From Dehalococcoidia bacterium (lineage in GTDB: Bacteria; Chloroflexota; Dehalococcoidia; SZUA-161): a stretch of 59,554 nt of DNA. The position numbers and the translations under genes were made by a program. Within the stretch, counting starts at the first letter, position 1. Each line of letters opens with the position of its first letter. The notes under the pieces were generated by a model that saw nothing but the letters and a program-made list of their open reading frames with translations, did no database searches and was not told the origin of the DNA. Below are positions 34,992 through 42,563 of the stretch, piece after piece. The stretch covers positions 1 to 59,554 of the forward strand of contig JAUXAX010000009.1 of the NCBI GenBank assembly GCA_030619685.1, read 5' to 3'.

Positions 34992-35216
34992 CTAGTCCAG
35001 GTAGCCCAGCGCCCTCAACCTTTTCTTCACTTCCTCCTCCTCTTCTTTGCTGAAAGCAACCCTGTCTTCCTCTTCGTCGTCCTTGAGCACCTCCTCGAGG
35101 ACGAACGTGACATATTCGTCGACTGAGCCGAAACCTGTGGCTTTCGCTCTCTCATCTATCCTGTCATATAACCCGCTTCGTATGTGTACAGCTTTGCCCT
35201 CCTGTTCCGTGCTCAT
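34992..35216 (-). CDS. Ribbon-helix-helix-like regulator, second copy
   Basis: 74 residues. The N-terminal strand KAVHIRSGLYDRI and helices ERAKATGFGSVDEYVTFVL fit the MetJ/Arc ribbon-helix-helix fold. An acidic linker (KDDEEEDRVAF) leads to EEEVKKRLRALGYLD. It overlaps the first regulator gene by 4 bases (ATGA), so translation is coupled. The pair may form a heterodimer controlling the operon. It is a paralog of the first copy (about a third identical by eye). Confidence 0.78.
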   Translation of the reverse strand: MSTEQEGKAVHIRSGLYDRIDERAKATGFGSVDEYVTFVLEEVLKDDEEEDRVAFSKEEEEEVKKRLRALGYLD

Positions 35217-35437
35217 TCCTCCTCCTTAAGATAGCCGAGTCTCTGGAGCCTCTCCCTTATGGCCCTCACTTCTTCAGCAGTTAGCCTGTCCTCATCCTTG
35301 ATCTCACCGCTGGAGGCCAGAGTTCGCATCACGAAGACGATGAATTCATTGACACTAGAGAAGCCAGTGCCTGCTATCATCTGGCTCAGCCTTCGGTAGA
35401 GCTCCCGGGGAATCTTGATGGTAACCTTGTCCTGCAT
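35213..35437 (-). CDS. Ribbon-helix-helix-like regulator, first copy
   Basis: 74 residues: KVTIKIPRELYRRLSQMIAG, FSSVNEFIVFVMRTLA, then an acidic linker and EEVRAIRERLQRLGYLKEEE. The first two parts are a typical ribbon-helix-helix DNA-binding core; the last part is the motif repeated along the operon. It is the first gene after a strong promoter with a ~25-nt leader. Inverted ACTAC/GTAGT around the transcription start could be its own operator. Autoregulation is inferred. Confidence 0.78.
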   Translation of the reverse strand: MQDKVTIKIPRELYRRLSQMIAGTGFSSVNEFIVFVMRTLASSGEIKDEDRLTAEEVRAIRERLQRLGYLKEEE

Positions 35438-35457
35438 GATACTACGACTGGAGTATA

Positions 35458-35486
35458 ATTGTAGTCCAACATTAGCGTTCTGTCAA
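35458..35486 (-). promoter_or_regulatory. Promoter of the regulator-TSUP-cysDN operon
   Basis: Minus strand TTGACA (35,481-35,486), 17 bases, TACAAT (35,458-35,463). The -10 box overlaps one arm of an ACTAC ... GTAGT inverted repeat (35,443-35,464), a possible operator for the ribbon-helix-helix proteins. Confidence 0.68.
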
Positions 35487-36016
35487 GAGGCGAGTATACA
35501 AAATACGTAAAGTCGAGGGGTTTGGTCAGGACCCGTGGCCCAGGGAAAGATCGGCGCCATGCTCTGCAGTATGGTAGAATGAAACATTGCTTGCCTGGAA
35601 ATATGAGGGCGTCTCTGAGGGTGCATATGGCAGGGGAGACGGAAATTCGCCGATATGAATTTACCTTCACCGGCCATCGTCCTTCAAGCCATAACAAATT
35701 TACATTGCGCCATCCGCACGATTGTCAAATGTCGCTAATGAATATAGAATACGGCCTGACCAGGGCTTTCTTTGAATACTTTCCCATCGTATTTAGGGTT
35801 TAGGGGCCTATCCTATCATGGAAAATGGTCAAATTGCTGGCGCATCGCTCCCAAAGATAGCCAGGTGGACGACATCACGGGCGTGCAACGGGGTACTCTG
35901 CAACGGTGGCTTTCCAGTGCATATCCAGGCGCCTAGCGCAACGTTGCTACAGGAGCTTGATCTCGGCAGAGAGGCGAATAACTGCCAAGGCAACAAGACT
36001 ATTGCCTTCTGTCATT
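35487..36016. other. Intergenic region without recognised gene
   Basis: Short open frames occur on both strands but none has a binding site or a recognisable motif. No hairpin or repeat stands out. Confidence 0.35.
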
Positions 36017-36700
36017 CTATCCTGGTTTCGCCAGGAAGTATCCTATGCCTTCTTTGGTGAGAAGAAGCTGGGGGCGGCTGCGGTCTGCCTCCAGTTTCTC
36101 TCGCAGACGCCTGATATGAAACCTGAGGCTGTCTACAGACCCGGGGTAATCTTCACCCCATACCTCCTCGGCAAGGCTGGAATAGGTCGCCACACGACCT
36201 CCCATTCTCATCAGGCAGTGAATAATATGAGCTTCGATGGCAGTGAGGTTTATCTCCTTTTCCCCATACAAAAGCTGGCGTGTGAGGGGATTAAAGCACA
36301 GTGAGCCCAGAGTGAGGGGTACCTCTTCAGCAAAACGGTCCTTGTCGCGCATCCTCGCCTTTATCCGTGCCAGGAGCTCGAGCTGTCCACAGGGCTTGAC
36401 TATGTAATCGTCTGCTCCCCACTCAAGCCCCCTAACTGTATCGGCTTCCTCTTCCTTAACGGTGAGGATAATAATGGGTACATGGGAGAAGAAGCGGACC
36501 TCCCTTAACACCTCGAAGCCGCTTATATCTGGAAGCCCTAGATCGAGGATGATGACATCGGGGTCTTCGCTCTCCACCAACTCTATCCCTTTCCTTCCCA
36601 GGTGAGTGGATACTAGCTGAGCCTCAGGCCAGCGTATCTGAAGAGCCAGGGAAACACATTCTACGACCTCCGGGTCATCTTCAATAATCAGCGCTTTCAC
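36017..36700 (-). CDS. OmpR/PhoB-family response regulator
   Basis: 227 residues. The receiver domain (1-~118) has IIEDDPE, the phospho-acceptor Asp in VIILDLGLPD, the switch Thr in IILTVKEEE and Lys in YIVKPC. A winged-helix DNA-binding domain follows (~130-225: ATYSSLAEEVWGEDYPGSVD, LRFHIRRLREKLEAD, GIGYFLAKPG). GTG start with GAGGGAG upstream. It follows its kinase gene by 135 bases, a gap that holds a fragment of a dispersed GTCGAAGGGC-type repeat (36,757-36,830). It is the paralog of the regulator at 41,867, most residues being identical. It may bind the TAAT array at 39,047. Confidence 0.92.
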   Translation of the reverse strand: MKALIIEDDPEVVECVSLALQIRWPEAQLVSTHLGRKGIELVESEDPDVIILDLGLPDISGFEVLREVRFFSHVPIIILTVKEEEADTVRGLEWGADDYIVKPCGQLELLARIKARMRDKDRFAEEVPLTLGSLCFNPLTRQLLYGEKEINLTAIEAHIIHCLMRMGGRVATYSSLAEEVWGEDYPGSVDSLRFHIRRLREKLEADRSRPQLLLTKEGIGYFLAKPG

Positions 36701-36835
36701 GATCTCCCTCTTATCTCAAGACCTTCTTGTTCCGAAAATGCGCTTTCTTCTGTTCGCCCTGAGCCCCTCGATTAACTCGGGACAGGCCTGTCGAAGGGCC
36801 GTTCATGGTTCCGCAGGCCTGCCCATCAGGGTTTG

Positions 36836-38530
36836 CTACTGGCTGGGACCCTCCAGGGGCAATGAGAAGCCGAAGGTCGAGCCTTTGCCTGCATGGCTTC
36901 TTACCCATATCCGTCCCCCATGAAGCTCCACCAGTATATTGCAGAGAGCCAGGCCCAGCCCAAGTCCGCTCAGGCGCTCCCTATCACTCTCCCTACGGCG
37001 ATAGGGCTCAAATATCCGCTGCTGCTCCTCCTCAGCTATCCCCAGACCTGTATCCTTAACCTCCACTACCAGGTTCCCATGCTCTTGCTTGGCTCTTAGA
37101 GTGATCCTTCCTCCCGCAGGGGTGAATTTGAGGGCGTTGTTGAGCAGATTCAGCATAATCTGGTGCAACCTGGCCCTATCACACCAGACCAGGGGCAGTG
37201 AGGGGGGCAACTTCAAGATCAGGGATTGCCCGCGACTCGAGATTACTGGAGACACATCCTCAACCACCTCTTGAAGCTGTTGCAACACGTCTACCTGTTC
37301 GGGCTTTATCTGGAGCATCCCTATCTCGCCTTTTGCCAGGTCGAGGAGCTCATCAATCCTGCTGTTCAGGTTAGAGGCGCCCCGGCTAATGTTTCTGGCC
37401 AATCTCAGCAAAGTCTCATCTTTGAGCTCAGAAGCCAGTACCTGGCTTGACATCACCACGGGAGTGAGCGGTGTCTTCAACTCATGCGCCAGTGATCCGG
37501 TGAGTTCTACTCTCCTCTTCATCTCCTCTTCCAACTGCTGGCGCAACTTCTTTTCCTTCTCGTACAGCCTTTCCAGCTTCTTCTCCGCCCGCTTGCGCTC
37601 GGTGATGTCGACGAAATCGGCCATAAAGCAAATGGGGGTGCCAGACTCATCTTGAACCGTGCTTGCTACTAGATAGACGTCGAAAGTTGAGCCATCCTTT
37701 CTCCTAGCGGCCAGTTCACCTTTCCAACCGTGCGTTTCACGCAACGCTTCTAGTAGTGCTAAAGCCTCCCTTTCTATCTTCCAGAAGTTTGTGATGGGTC
37801 TTCCCAAAACCTCTTCTTCATCATATCCCCATAGGTTAAGAAAAGAGCTGTTCACGTATGTCACATTACCTTCGAGATCGCCGAGCGCAATTGCGTTGAT
37901 GGATGATGCTATGGCTTCATCCTTTATCCTCAACTGCTCCTCCACCCGCCTGCGCTGGCCACTTTCAACAACTACCCATTCACCCTCCCGGCGAATAAGG
38001 GCGTACCGATGGTTGTTGACCACGTCTATCACATCCGGTGCTACGCACCTAGCAAGAGAATAGGAACAAATGGCAAGCATCCGATAGTTGCCGATGATAT
38101 TGTCCAGCTCTGCTTCATAATCAGCGAATTCTCTCCAACGCCTTTCCTCAAGCCAAAAAGTATCGCTGGCAATGCGAAGCCCATCAAACCCTCTTTCTAT
38201 AGCTTGTTGCTCTTTTTCCACCCATCCCTGCAAGACCCTGTCTGGCTCGAATTTCCCTGATTTCGTGTACCAGTCACTGGCGTCGAGTATCTCTATCTGA
38301 CCCTTGTCAATGTAATCGTCCAGATTCCGTACTGCCTTCCCCAATGCTGCCTTTGCGTCTTCAACTCCTAAAGGCTCTGAAGTAACCCACATGCAGAGTT
38401 CGTTGTTTCGCAGTCCTGCCTTGAAGTAGGGCACCACAATATCAATCAAATCTCCTGTGGTCTGGTAAAACAGACAGAGATGCGTGCCCCCGGGAAGATC
38501 GCCTACAATATCGATCCCCGTTTCTCTCAT
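36836..38530 (-). CDS. MEDS-PAS sensor histidine kinase
   Basis: 564 residues, cytosolic. Residues ~8-180 form a MEDS domain (GGTHLCLFYQTTGDLIDIVV ... NNELCMWVTSEPLG ... DWYTKSGKF), the DcmR-type sensor of methylotrophs and methanogens. A PAS domain (~200-315, WGYDEEEVLGRPITNFW) and a short coiled coil (KLERLYEKEKKLRQQLEEEM) follow. The dimer/phospho-acceptor box is SLAHELKTPLTP; the ATPase domain has LLNNALKFTP, DTGLGIAEEE and GLGLGLALC. It phosphorylates the adjacent regulator. Its transmitter half is nearly identical to that of the kinase at 39,338, pointing to duplication with sensor swapping. Its ~230-nt leader carries element copy B. Confidence 0.92.
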   Translation of the reverse strand: MRETGIDIVGDLPGGTHLCLFYQTTGDLIDIVVPYFKAGLRNNELCMWVTSEPLGVEDAKAALGKAVRNLDDYIDKGQIEILDASDWYTKSGKFEPDRVLQGWVEKEQQAIERGFDGLRIASDTFWLEERRWREFADYEAELDNIIGNYRMLAICSYSLARCVAPDVIDVVNNHRYALIRREGEWVVVESGQRRRVEEQLRIKDEAIASSINAIALGDLEGNVTYVNSSFLNLWGYDEEEVLGRPITNFWKIEREALALLEALRETHGWKGELAARRKDGSTFDVYLVASTVQDESGTPICFMADFVDITERKRAEKKLERLYEKEKKLRQQLEEEMKRRVELTGSLAHELKTPLTPVVMSSQVLASELKDETLLRLARNISRGASNLNSRIDELLDLAKGEIGMLQIKPEQVDVLQQLQEVVEDVSPVISSRGQSLILKLPPSLPLVWCDRARLHQIMLNLLNNALKFTPAGGRITLRAKQEHGNLVVEVKDTGLGIAEEEQQRIFEPYRRRESDRERLSGLGLGLALCNILVELHGGRIWVRSHAGKGSTFGFSLPLEGPSQ

Positions 38531-38642
38531 CTCCCCTCCTTGACTGACTCAAGAGTTCGGGTATTTGATCTTTTCAAAGGACTTGCCAGTCCATGTCCTA
38601 ATAGCGTGGACGTTACTGCACAGGATCGATAGGGTATTGTTC

Positions 38643-38715
38643 GGCAGGACGAGTGCCGTTTCCTAGATTGACCGCACCCATGCCTGTACAAAGGTCTGCC
38701 CCTCAGTGGGAGCAG
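38643..38715 (-). ncRNA. Candidate structured leader element, copy B
   Basis: In the leader of the MEDS kinase, starting ~45 nt after the predicted transcription start. Minus strand: P1 CTGCTCC (38,709-38,715)/GGGGCAG (38,696-38,702), loop CACTGA; P2 ACCTTTG (38,689-38,695)/CATGGGT (38,676-38,682) with one T-T mismatch; P3 GTGC (38,674-38,677)/GCAC (38,653-38,656); 3' CTGCC (38,643-38,647) able to pair with GGCAG of P1. It differs from copy C by one base over the core and is its mirror image on the other strand. Confidence 0.55.
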
Positions 38716-38766
38716 AGCGAGAAGTGGGAACGAGATAGTTATCGACTGTGAATTTCGCCCGCTACT

Positions 38767-38795
38767 TTCTTAGCCGATTTATTCCCATTTGTCAA
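38767..38795 (-). promoter_or_regulatory. Promoter of the MEDS kinase gene
   Basis: Minus strand TTGACA (38,790-38,795), 17 bases, TAAGAA (38,767-38,772). It gives a leader of about 230 nt. Confidence 0.6.
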
Positions 38796-38825
38796 GCTAT
38801 TACAACGAGAAGCTTCCCTTTTGAT

Positions 38826-38990
38826 CCCCCCTCCCTCTAACTCCCGCCAGGCTTCGTCCTGAGGCTCAGCCCGAAGGGGGAGGGAGGATTGCGTATTCCT
38901 CTCCCTTGAAGGCTTCGGCTGTGAGCCCTCGGCGTGAGCTCGGTCGAACGCTCAGCCGAACGGGAGAGGGTCGAAGGATGAGGGGTGTAT
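38826..38990. repeat. Dispersed GC-rich repeat
   Basis: The part at 38,826-38,871 (CCCTCCCTCTAACTCCC, CTTCGTCCTGAGGCTCAGCC) recurs reversed at 55,761-55,805. A CCTCTCCC ... GGGAGAGG pair brackets the rest, with GTGAGCTCGGTCGAACG inside. It is non-coding and lies between divergent kinase promoters. The same kind of element is scattered in intergenic DNA of many Dehalococcoidia-like genomes, as far as I recall. Confidence 0.5.
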
Positions 38991-39046
38991 CTTAGCCCCT
39001 CCATCCAGGGGATGCGAAACCGCGCCAAAGACTATGAACCTGAATT

Positions 39047-39134
39047 GTAATCCTTTTGTAATCTTTTTGTAATCTCTTCGTAATCTCTCCTTAATAGCTC
39101 CTTAATCTTTTCTTAATGTCAATTGTTGTACAAT
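39047..39134 (+). promoter_or_regulatory. Seven 11-bp-spaced TAAT repeats plus -10 box (PhoB-type site)
   Basis: TAAT begins at 39,048, 39,059, 39,070, 39,081, 39,092, 39,103 and 39,114: exactly 11 bases apart seven times, the first four as GTAATC, the last three as TTAAT. This is the geometry of PhoB/PhoP/OmpR-type sites, where each dimer half contacts one repeat on the same DNA face. TACAAT (39,129-39,134) follows at -10 distance with no TTGACA, as in activator-dependent promoters. The two regulators in this locus are the obvious candidates. Transcription would start near 39,141. Confidence 0.7.
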
Positions 39135-39235
39135 CTCATCTGGTCAGCCGCGACCTTAGGCCATTTGCATCAAAGGTCAGGATACCGTTGACCAACATAC
39201 GCCCAATTCGTGGAGTGTGTTTTTCACTTTTTGCT

Positions 39236-39308
39236 CTGCTCCCGCTGAGGGGCAGACCTTTGTACAGGCATGGGTGCGGTCAATCTAGGAAACGGCACTC
39301 GTCCTGCC
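39236..39308 (+). ncRNA. Candidate structured leader element, copy C
   Basis: It lies in the ~197-nt leader of the multi-PAS kinase, 29 bases before its start codon. P1 CTGCTCC (39,236-39,242)/GGGGCAG (39,249-39,255), loop CGCTGA; P2 ACCTTTG (39,256-39,262)/CATGGGT (39,269-39,275); P3 GTGC (39,274-39,277)/GCAC (39,295-39,298); 3' CTGCC (39,304-39,308) can compete with CTGCTCC for GGCAG. The alternative pairing is kept in all three copies, as expected for a two-state RNA. It resembles neither c-di-GMP nor other riboswitch consensus sequences that I know. Confidence 0.55.
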
Positions 39309-39337
39309 AGATAATAGCGCATCTGCGGAGGCGAGAG

Positions 39338-41782
39338 ATGGCTGAGAGCAGCGTAGCCCCACGAAGTAAACCCCGCCAGAGTAATGCTCAGATATTCAAA
39401 GAGTGGAAGAATGGATTGAGCGCCTTTGTAGACGTATCCACAGACGGCTTCGTCTTGTTCGATGAAAACCTTGATCTTGTGGGCATAAACCCTGCGGGGC
39501 AAAGATTGGTTGGTCTATCAGAAGAGGCTGCAAGAGCCGGTATTGGAAAGAACATCCTGCAGCTTATCCCCGGCATAAGAGAGTCAGGACGATACGATAA
39601 GTATCTCAATGTTATGAGAACGGGAGACCCATTCATTGCCGACGACATTGTGCTACATCCGAAGCTCGGAGACATACGCCTGATGGTTAAGGCATTCAAG
39701 GCAGGAAACGGGCTCGGGATTGTAGTCGGCAACATCACCGAGCGCAAGCAGGCGGAGGAGGAGTTGAACAAGTACCGCCAGCACCTTGAGGAGCTGGTGG
39801 AGGAACGCACCGCCGAGCTGGAGCATGCGAACGAACAACTTCAACAGGAGATCGTTGAGCACCGGAAGACTGAGAAGACGCTGCGCGAAGCAGAACAACG
39901 CTATCGTACTGCGGCAGATTTCACCTACGACTGGGAATCCTGGGAGAATCCCGATGGTACCTTGCAGTATGTTTCGCTGGCATGTGAGCGGCTCACCGGT
40001 TATTCGGTCAAGGAGTTTATGGACCATCCCGGTTTGTTGACTGAGGTCATTCTACCTGAGGATGGGGAGATCTGGGCCGAGCATCGTCATGACGTTGCTG
40101 AAACCCCAGGGAGGCACGAAGTGCAGTTCCGCATCCGGCAGCGGGACGGCGAGACCCGCTGGATCGAACATGCCTGCCAGCCGGTGGTCGATGAAGAGGG
40201 AGCGTTCCTTGGGTATCGGGCCAGCAACCGCGACATCACTGAGCGAAAACGTGTGGACGAGGAGTTGAGGATAAAGGACTGGGCAATAGCGTCGTCGCTC
40301 AATGCCATCACCATGGCCGACCTCGAAGGCAAGACGATCTACGTCAACGCCTCTTTCCTCAAGATGTGGGGGTACGATAGCAGCGAGGAAACCATGGGAA
40401 AGCCCGCCGTGGAATTCTGGCAGGACCGAAGAAAGGCTGCAAGTGTAGTGAGAGCGCTGCTGCGAAAGGGCATCTGGCAGGGAGAATTGGTCGCCTTAAG
40501 AGCAGATGGCTCAACCTTCGATGTCCACGTACTAGCAAGCAAGGTTGAAGATGATGCCGGCGAACCCATCTGCCTGATGGCCTCTGCAATGAACATCACT
40601 GAACGCAAGCGGGCGCAGGAGGCCTTGCGAGCCAAGGAGGAATACTTCAGGTCGCTCATAGAAAACTCCTTGGAGGCTATCTTGGTTGTGAATGGCGATG
40701 GGACTATCCGCTACCAAAGTCCATCCGCTCAACGTGTGATGGGATATAGACCGGAAGATCGAGCTCCCGAGAACCCGTTCCGGTTTATTCACTCAGAGGA
40801 CGTATCAAAAGCAACTGAAGCCTTTTCCCAATTGGTGCAGAATCCTGGTATCACTCGATACACCGAGCTATGTGCTAAGCACGAAGACGGCTCGTGGCAC
40901 ACTCTTGAAATCCTCGCCAAAAGCCTTCTCGATGACCCGGTTGTCAGAGGTATCGTCGTCAATTTCCGCGACATCACGGAGCGCAAGCGGGCGGAGGAGA
41001 AGCTGGAAAGGCTGTACGAGAAGGAAAAGAAGCTGCGCCAGCAGTTGGAAGAGGAGATGAAGAGGAGAGTGGAATTCACCAGGGCGCTGGCGCATGAGCT
41101 AAAAACCCCCCTCACTCCCGTGGTGATGTCAAGTCAGCTACTGACTTCTGAGCTCAAGGATGAGACTTTGCTGAGGGTAGCCCAAAACATTTACCGGGGC
41201 GCCTCTAACCTGAACACCAGGATCGATGAGCTCCTCGACCTGGCAAGAGGTGAGATAGGCATGCTCCAGATAAAGCCCGAGCAGGTAGACGTGTTGCAAC
41301 TGTTTCAAGAGGTGGTTGAGGATGTGTCTTCAGTAACCTCGAGTCGCGGGCAATCCCTGATATTGAGGTTGCCCCCCTCACTGCCCCTGGTCTGGTGTGA
41401 TAAGGGCAGGTTGCGCCAGATTGTGCTGAATCTGCTCAACAATGCCTTCAAATTCACCCCTGTGGGAGGAGAGATCACTCTAAGAGCCAAGCAAGAGGAC
41501 GGTAGCCTGGTAGTGGGGGTTCGGGATACGGGGCCGGGGATAGCTGAGGAGGAGCAGCAGCGGATATTCAACCCCTATCACCGTCTGGAAGGTGACAGGG
41601 AGCGCTTGAGCGGACTTGGGCTGGGGCTGGCTCTCTGTAAGACACTGGTGGAGCTTCATAAAGGGCGGATATGGGTAAGAAGCCGTGCAGGCAAAGGCTC
41701 GACCTTCGGCTTCTCATTGCCCCTGGAAGACTTGGGCGATAGTAAAGAACAGGGGAGCCTGGAGCATCCGCTCCGGGCATGA
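39338..41782 (+). CDS. Multi-PAS sensor histidine kinase
   Basis: About 814 residues from the ATG at 39,338, which has GGAGGCGAGAG just upstream; the frame is open further 5' but that part is leader, including element copy C. Four PAS domains are seen: ~25-130 (DGFVLFDENLDLVGINPAG), ~185-300 (CERLTGYSVKEFMDH), ~310-420 (MWGYDSSEETMGKPAVEFW) and ~430-545 (VMGYRPEDRAPENPF), with a coiled coil after the first. The transmitter has ALAHELKTPLTP as phospho-acceptor box, LLNNAFKFTP, DTGPGIAEEE and GLGLGLALC. No membrane segment, so it senses a cytosolic signal. It is followed by its response regulator after 84 bases and faces the MEDS kinase unit head to head. Confidence 0.92.
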   Translation: MAESSVAPRSKPRQSNAQIFKEWKNGLSAFVDVSTDGFVLFDENLDLVGINPAGQRLVGLSEEAARAGIGKNILQLIPGIRESGRYDKYLNVMRTGDPFIADDIVLHPKLGDIRLMVKAFKAGNGLGIVVGNITERKQAEEELNKYRQHLEELVEERTAELEHANEQLQQEIVEHRKTEKTLREAEQRYRTAADFTYDWESWENPDGTLQYVSLACERLTGYSVKEFMDHPGLLTEVILPEDGEIWAEHRHDVAETPGRHEVQFRIRQRDGETRWIEHACQPVVDEEGAFLGYRASNRDITERKRVDEELRIKDWAIASSLNAITMADLEGKTIYVNASFLKMWGYDSSEETMGKPAVEFWQDRRKAASVVRALLRKGIWQGELVALRADGSTFDVHVLASKVEDDAGEPICLMASAMNITERKRAQEALRAKEEYFRSLIENSLEAILVVNGDGTIRYQSPSAQRVMGYRPEDRAPENPFRFIHSEDVSKATEAFSQLVQNPGITRYTELCAKHEDGSWHTLEILAKSLLDDPVVRGIVVNFRDITERKRAEEKLERLYEKEKKLRQQLEEEMKRRVEFTRALAHELKTPLTPVVMSSQLLTSELKDETLLRVAQNIYRGASNLNTRIDELLDLARGEIGMLQIKPEQVDVLQLFQEVVEDVSSVTSSRGQSLILRLPPSLPLVWCDKGRLRQIVLNLLNNAFKFTPVGGEITLRAKQEDGSLVVGVRDTGPGIAEEEQQRIFNPYHRLEGDRERLSGLGLGLALCKTLVELHKGRIWVRSRAGKGSTFGFSLPLEDLGDSKEQGSLEHPLRA

Positions 41783-41866
41783 TTGGAGCCGATGCCCCAA
41801 TCTATCCTGGAAAAGGCCTGGAATCCATTTTCGGATCAAGAAGCACCTTGAAATCGGAGGGAGATT

Positions 41867-42550
41867 GTGAAAGCGCTGATTATTGAAGACGACCCGGCGA
41901 TTGTAGAGTCTGTTTCCCTGGCCTTCCAGCTAGGTTGGCCTGAGGCTCAGTTAGTATCCACTCACCTGGGAAAGAAGGGGATGGAGTTGGCGGAAAGTGA
42001 AGACCCCCATATCATTATCCTTGATCTGGGGCTTCCAGATATAAGCGGCTTCGAGGTGTTGAAGCAGACACGTCTCTTCTCCTCTGTTCCCATTATTGTC
42101 CTCACCGCTAGGACAGAGGAAGCCAGTGTAGTTAAAGGGCTAGAGTGGGGTGCAGACGATTATATAGTCAAGCCCTGTGGACAGCGCGAACTCCTGGCAC
42201 GGATAAAGGCCAGGGTACGTGACAGGAACAGTCTTGCCGAAGAGTCACCTATCTCCTTCGGCCCACTGTGCTTCAATCCCTCCACCCGCCAGCTTGTGAA
42301 CGGAAAAAAGGAAATAACCCTCACTGCCATCGAAGCTCATATCATTCACTACTTGATAAGGAACGGGGGTCATGTGGCGACCTACTCCAGACTTGCTGAG
42401 GAGGTATGGGGTGACGATTACCCCGGGTCTGTAGACAGCCTTAGGGTTCATATCAGACGCTTGCGGCAGAAGCTAGAAGCAGACCCTGGCTGCCCGCAGC
42501 TTATCCTCACCAGACCCGGCATAGGATACTTTATGGCAAAACCAGGATAG
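41867..42550 (+). CDS. OmpR/PhoB-family response regulator, paralog
   Basis: 227 residues, same length and plan as the regulator at 36,017. Phospho-acceptor Asp in IIILDLGLPD, switch Thr in IVLTARTEE, Lys in YIVKPC; winged helix with AEEVWGDDYPGSVDSLRVHI and RRLRQKLEAD. GTG start with GGAGGGAGA upstream. It should be phosphorylated by the multi-PAS kinase. The near-identical recognition helices of the two paralogs suggest overlapping DNA targets, the TAAT array being the best candidate. Confidence 0.92.
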   Translation: MKALIIEDDPAIVESVSLAFQLGWPEAQLVSTHLGKKGMELAESEDPHIIILDLGLPDISGFEVLKQTRLFSSVPIIVLTARTEEASVVKGLEWGADDYIVKPCGQRELLARIKARVRDRNSLAEESPISFGPLCFNPSTRQLVNGKKEITLTAIEAHIIHYLIRNGGHVATYSRLAEEVWGDDYPGSVDSLRVHIRRLRQKLEADPGCPQLILTRPGIGYFMAKPG

Positions 42551-42563
42551 ACGAACGGCTACC

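Noticed and set aside
39116..39337. Long N-terminal extension of the multi-PAS kinase from 39,116
   Set aside because: The extension would translate the -10 box and leader element; the ATG at 39,338 has a ribosome-binding site and starts the recognisable protein.
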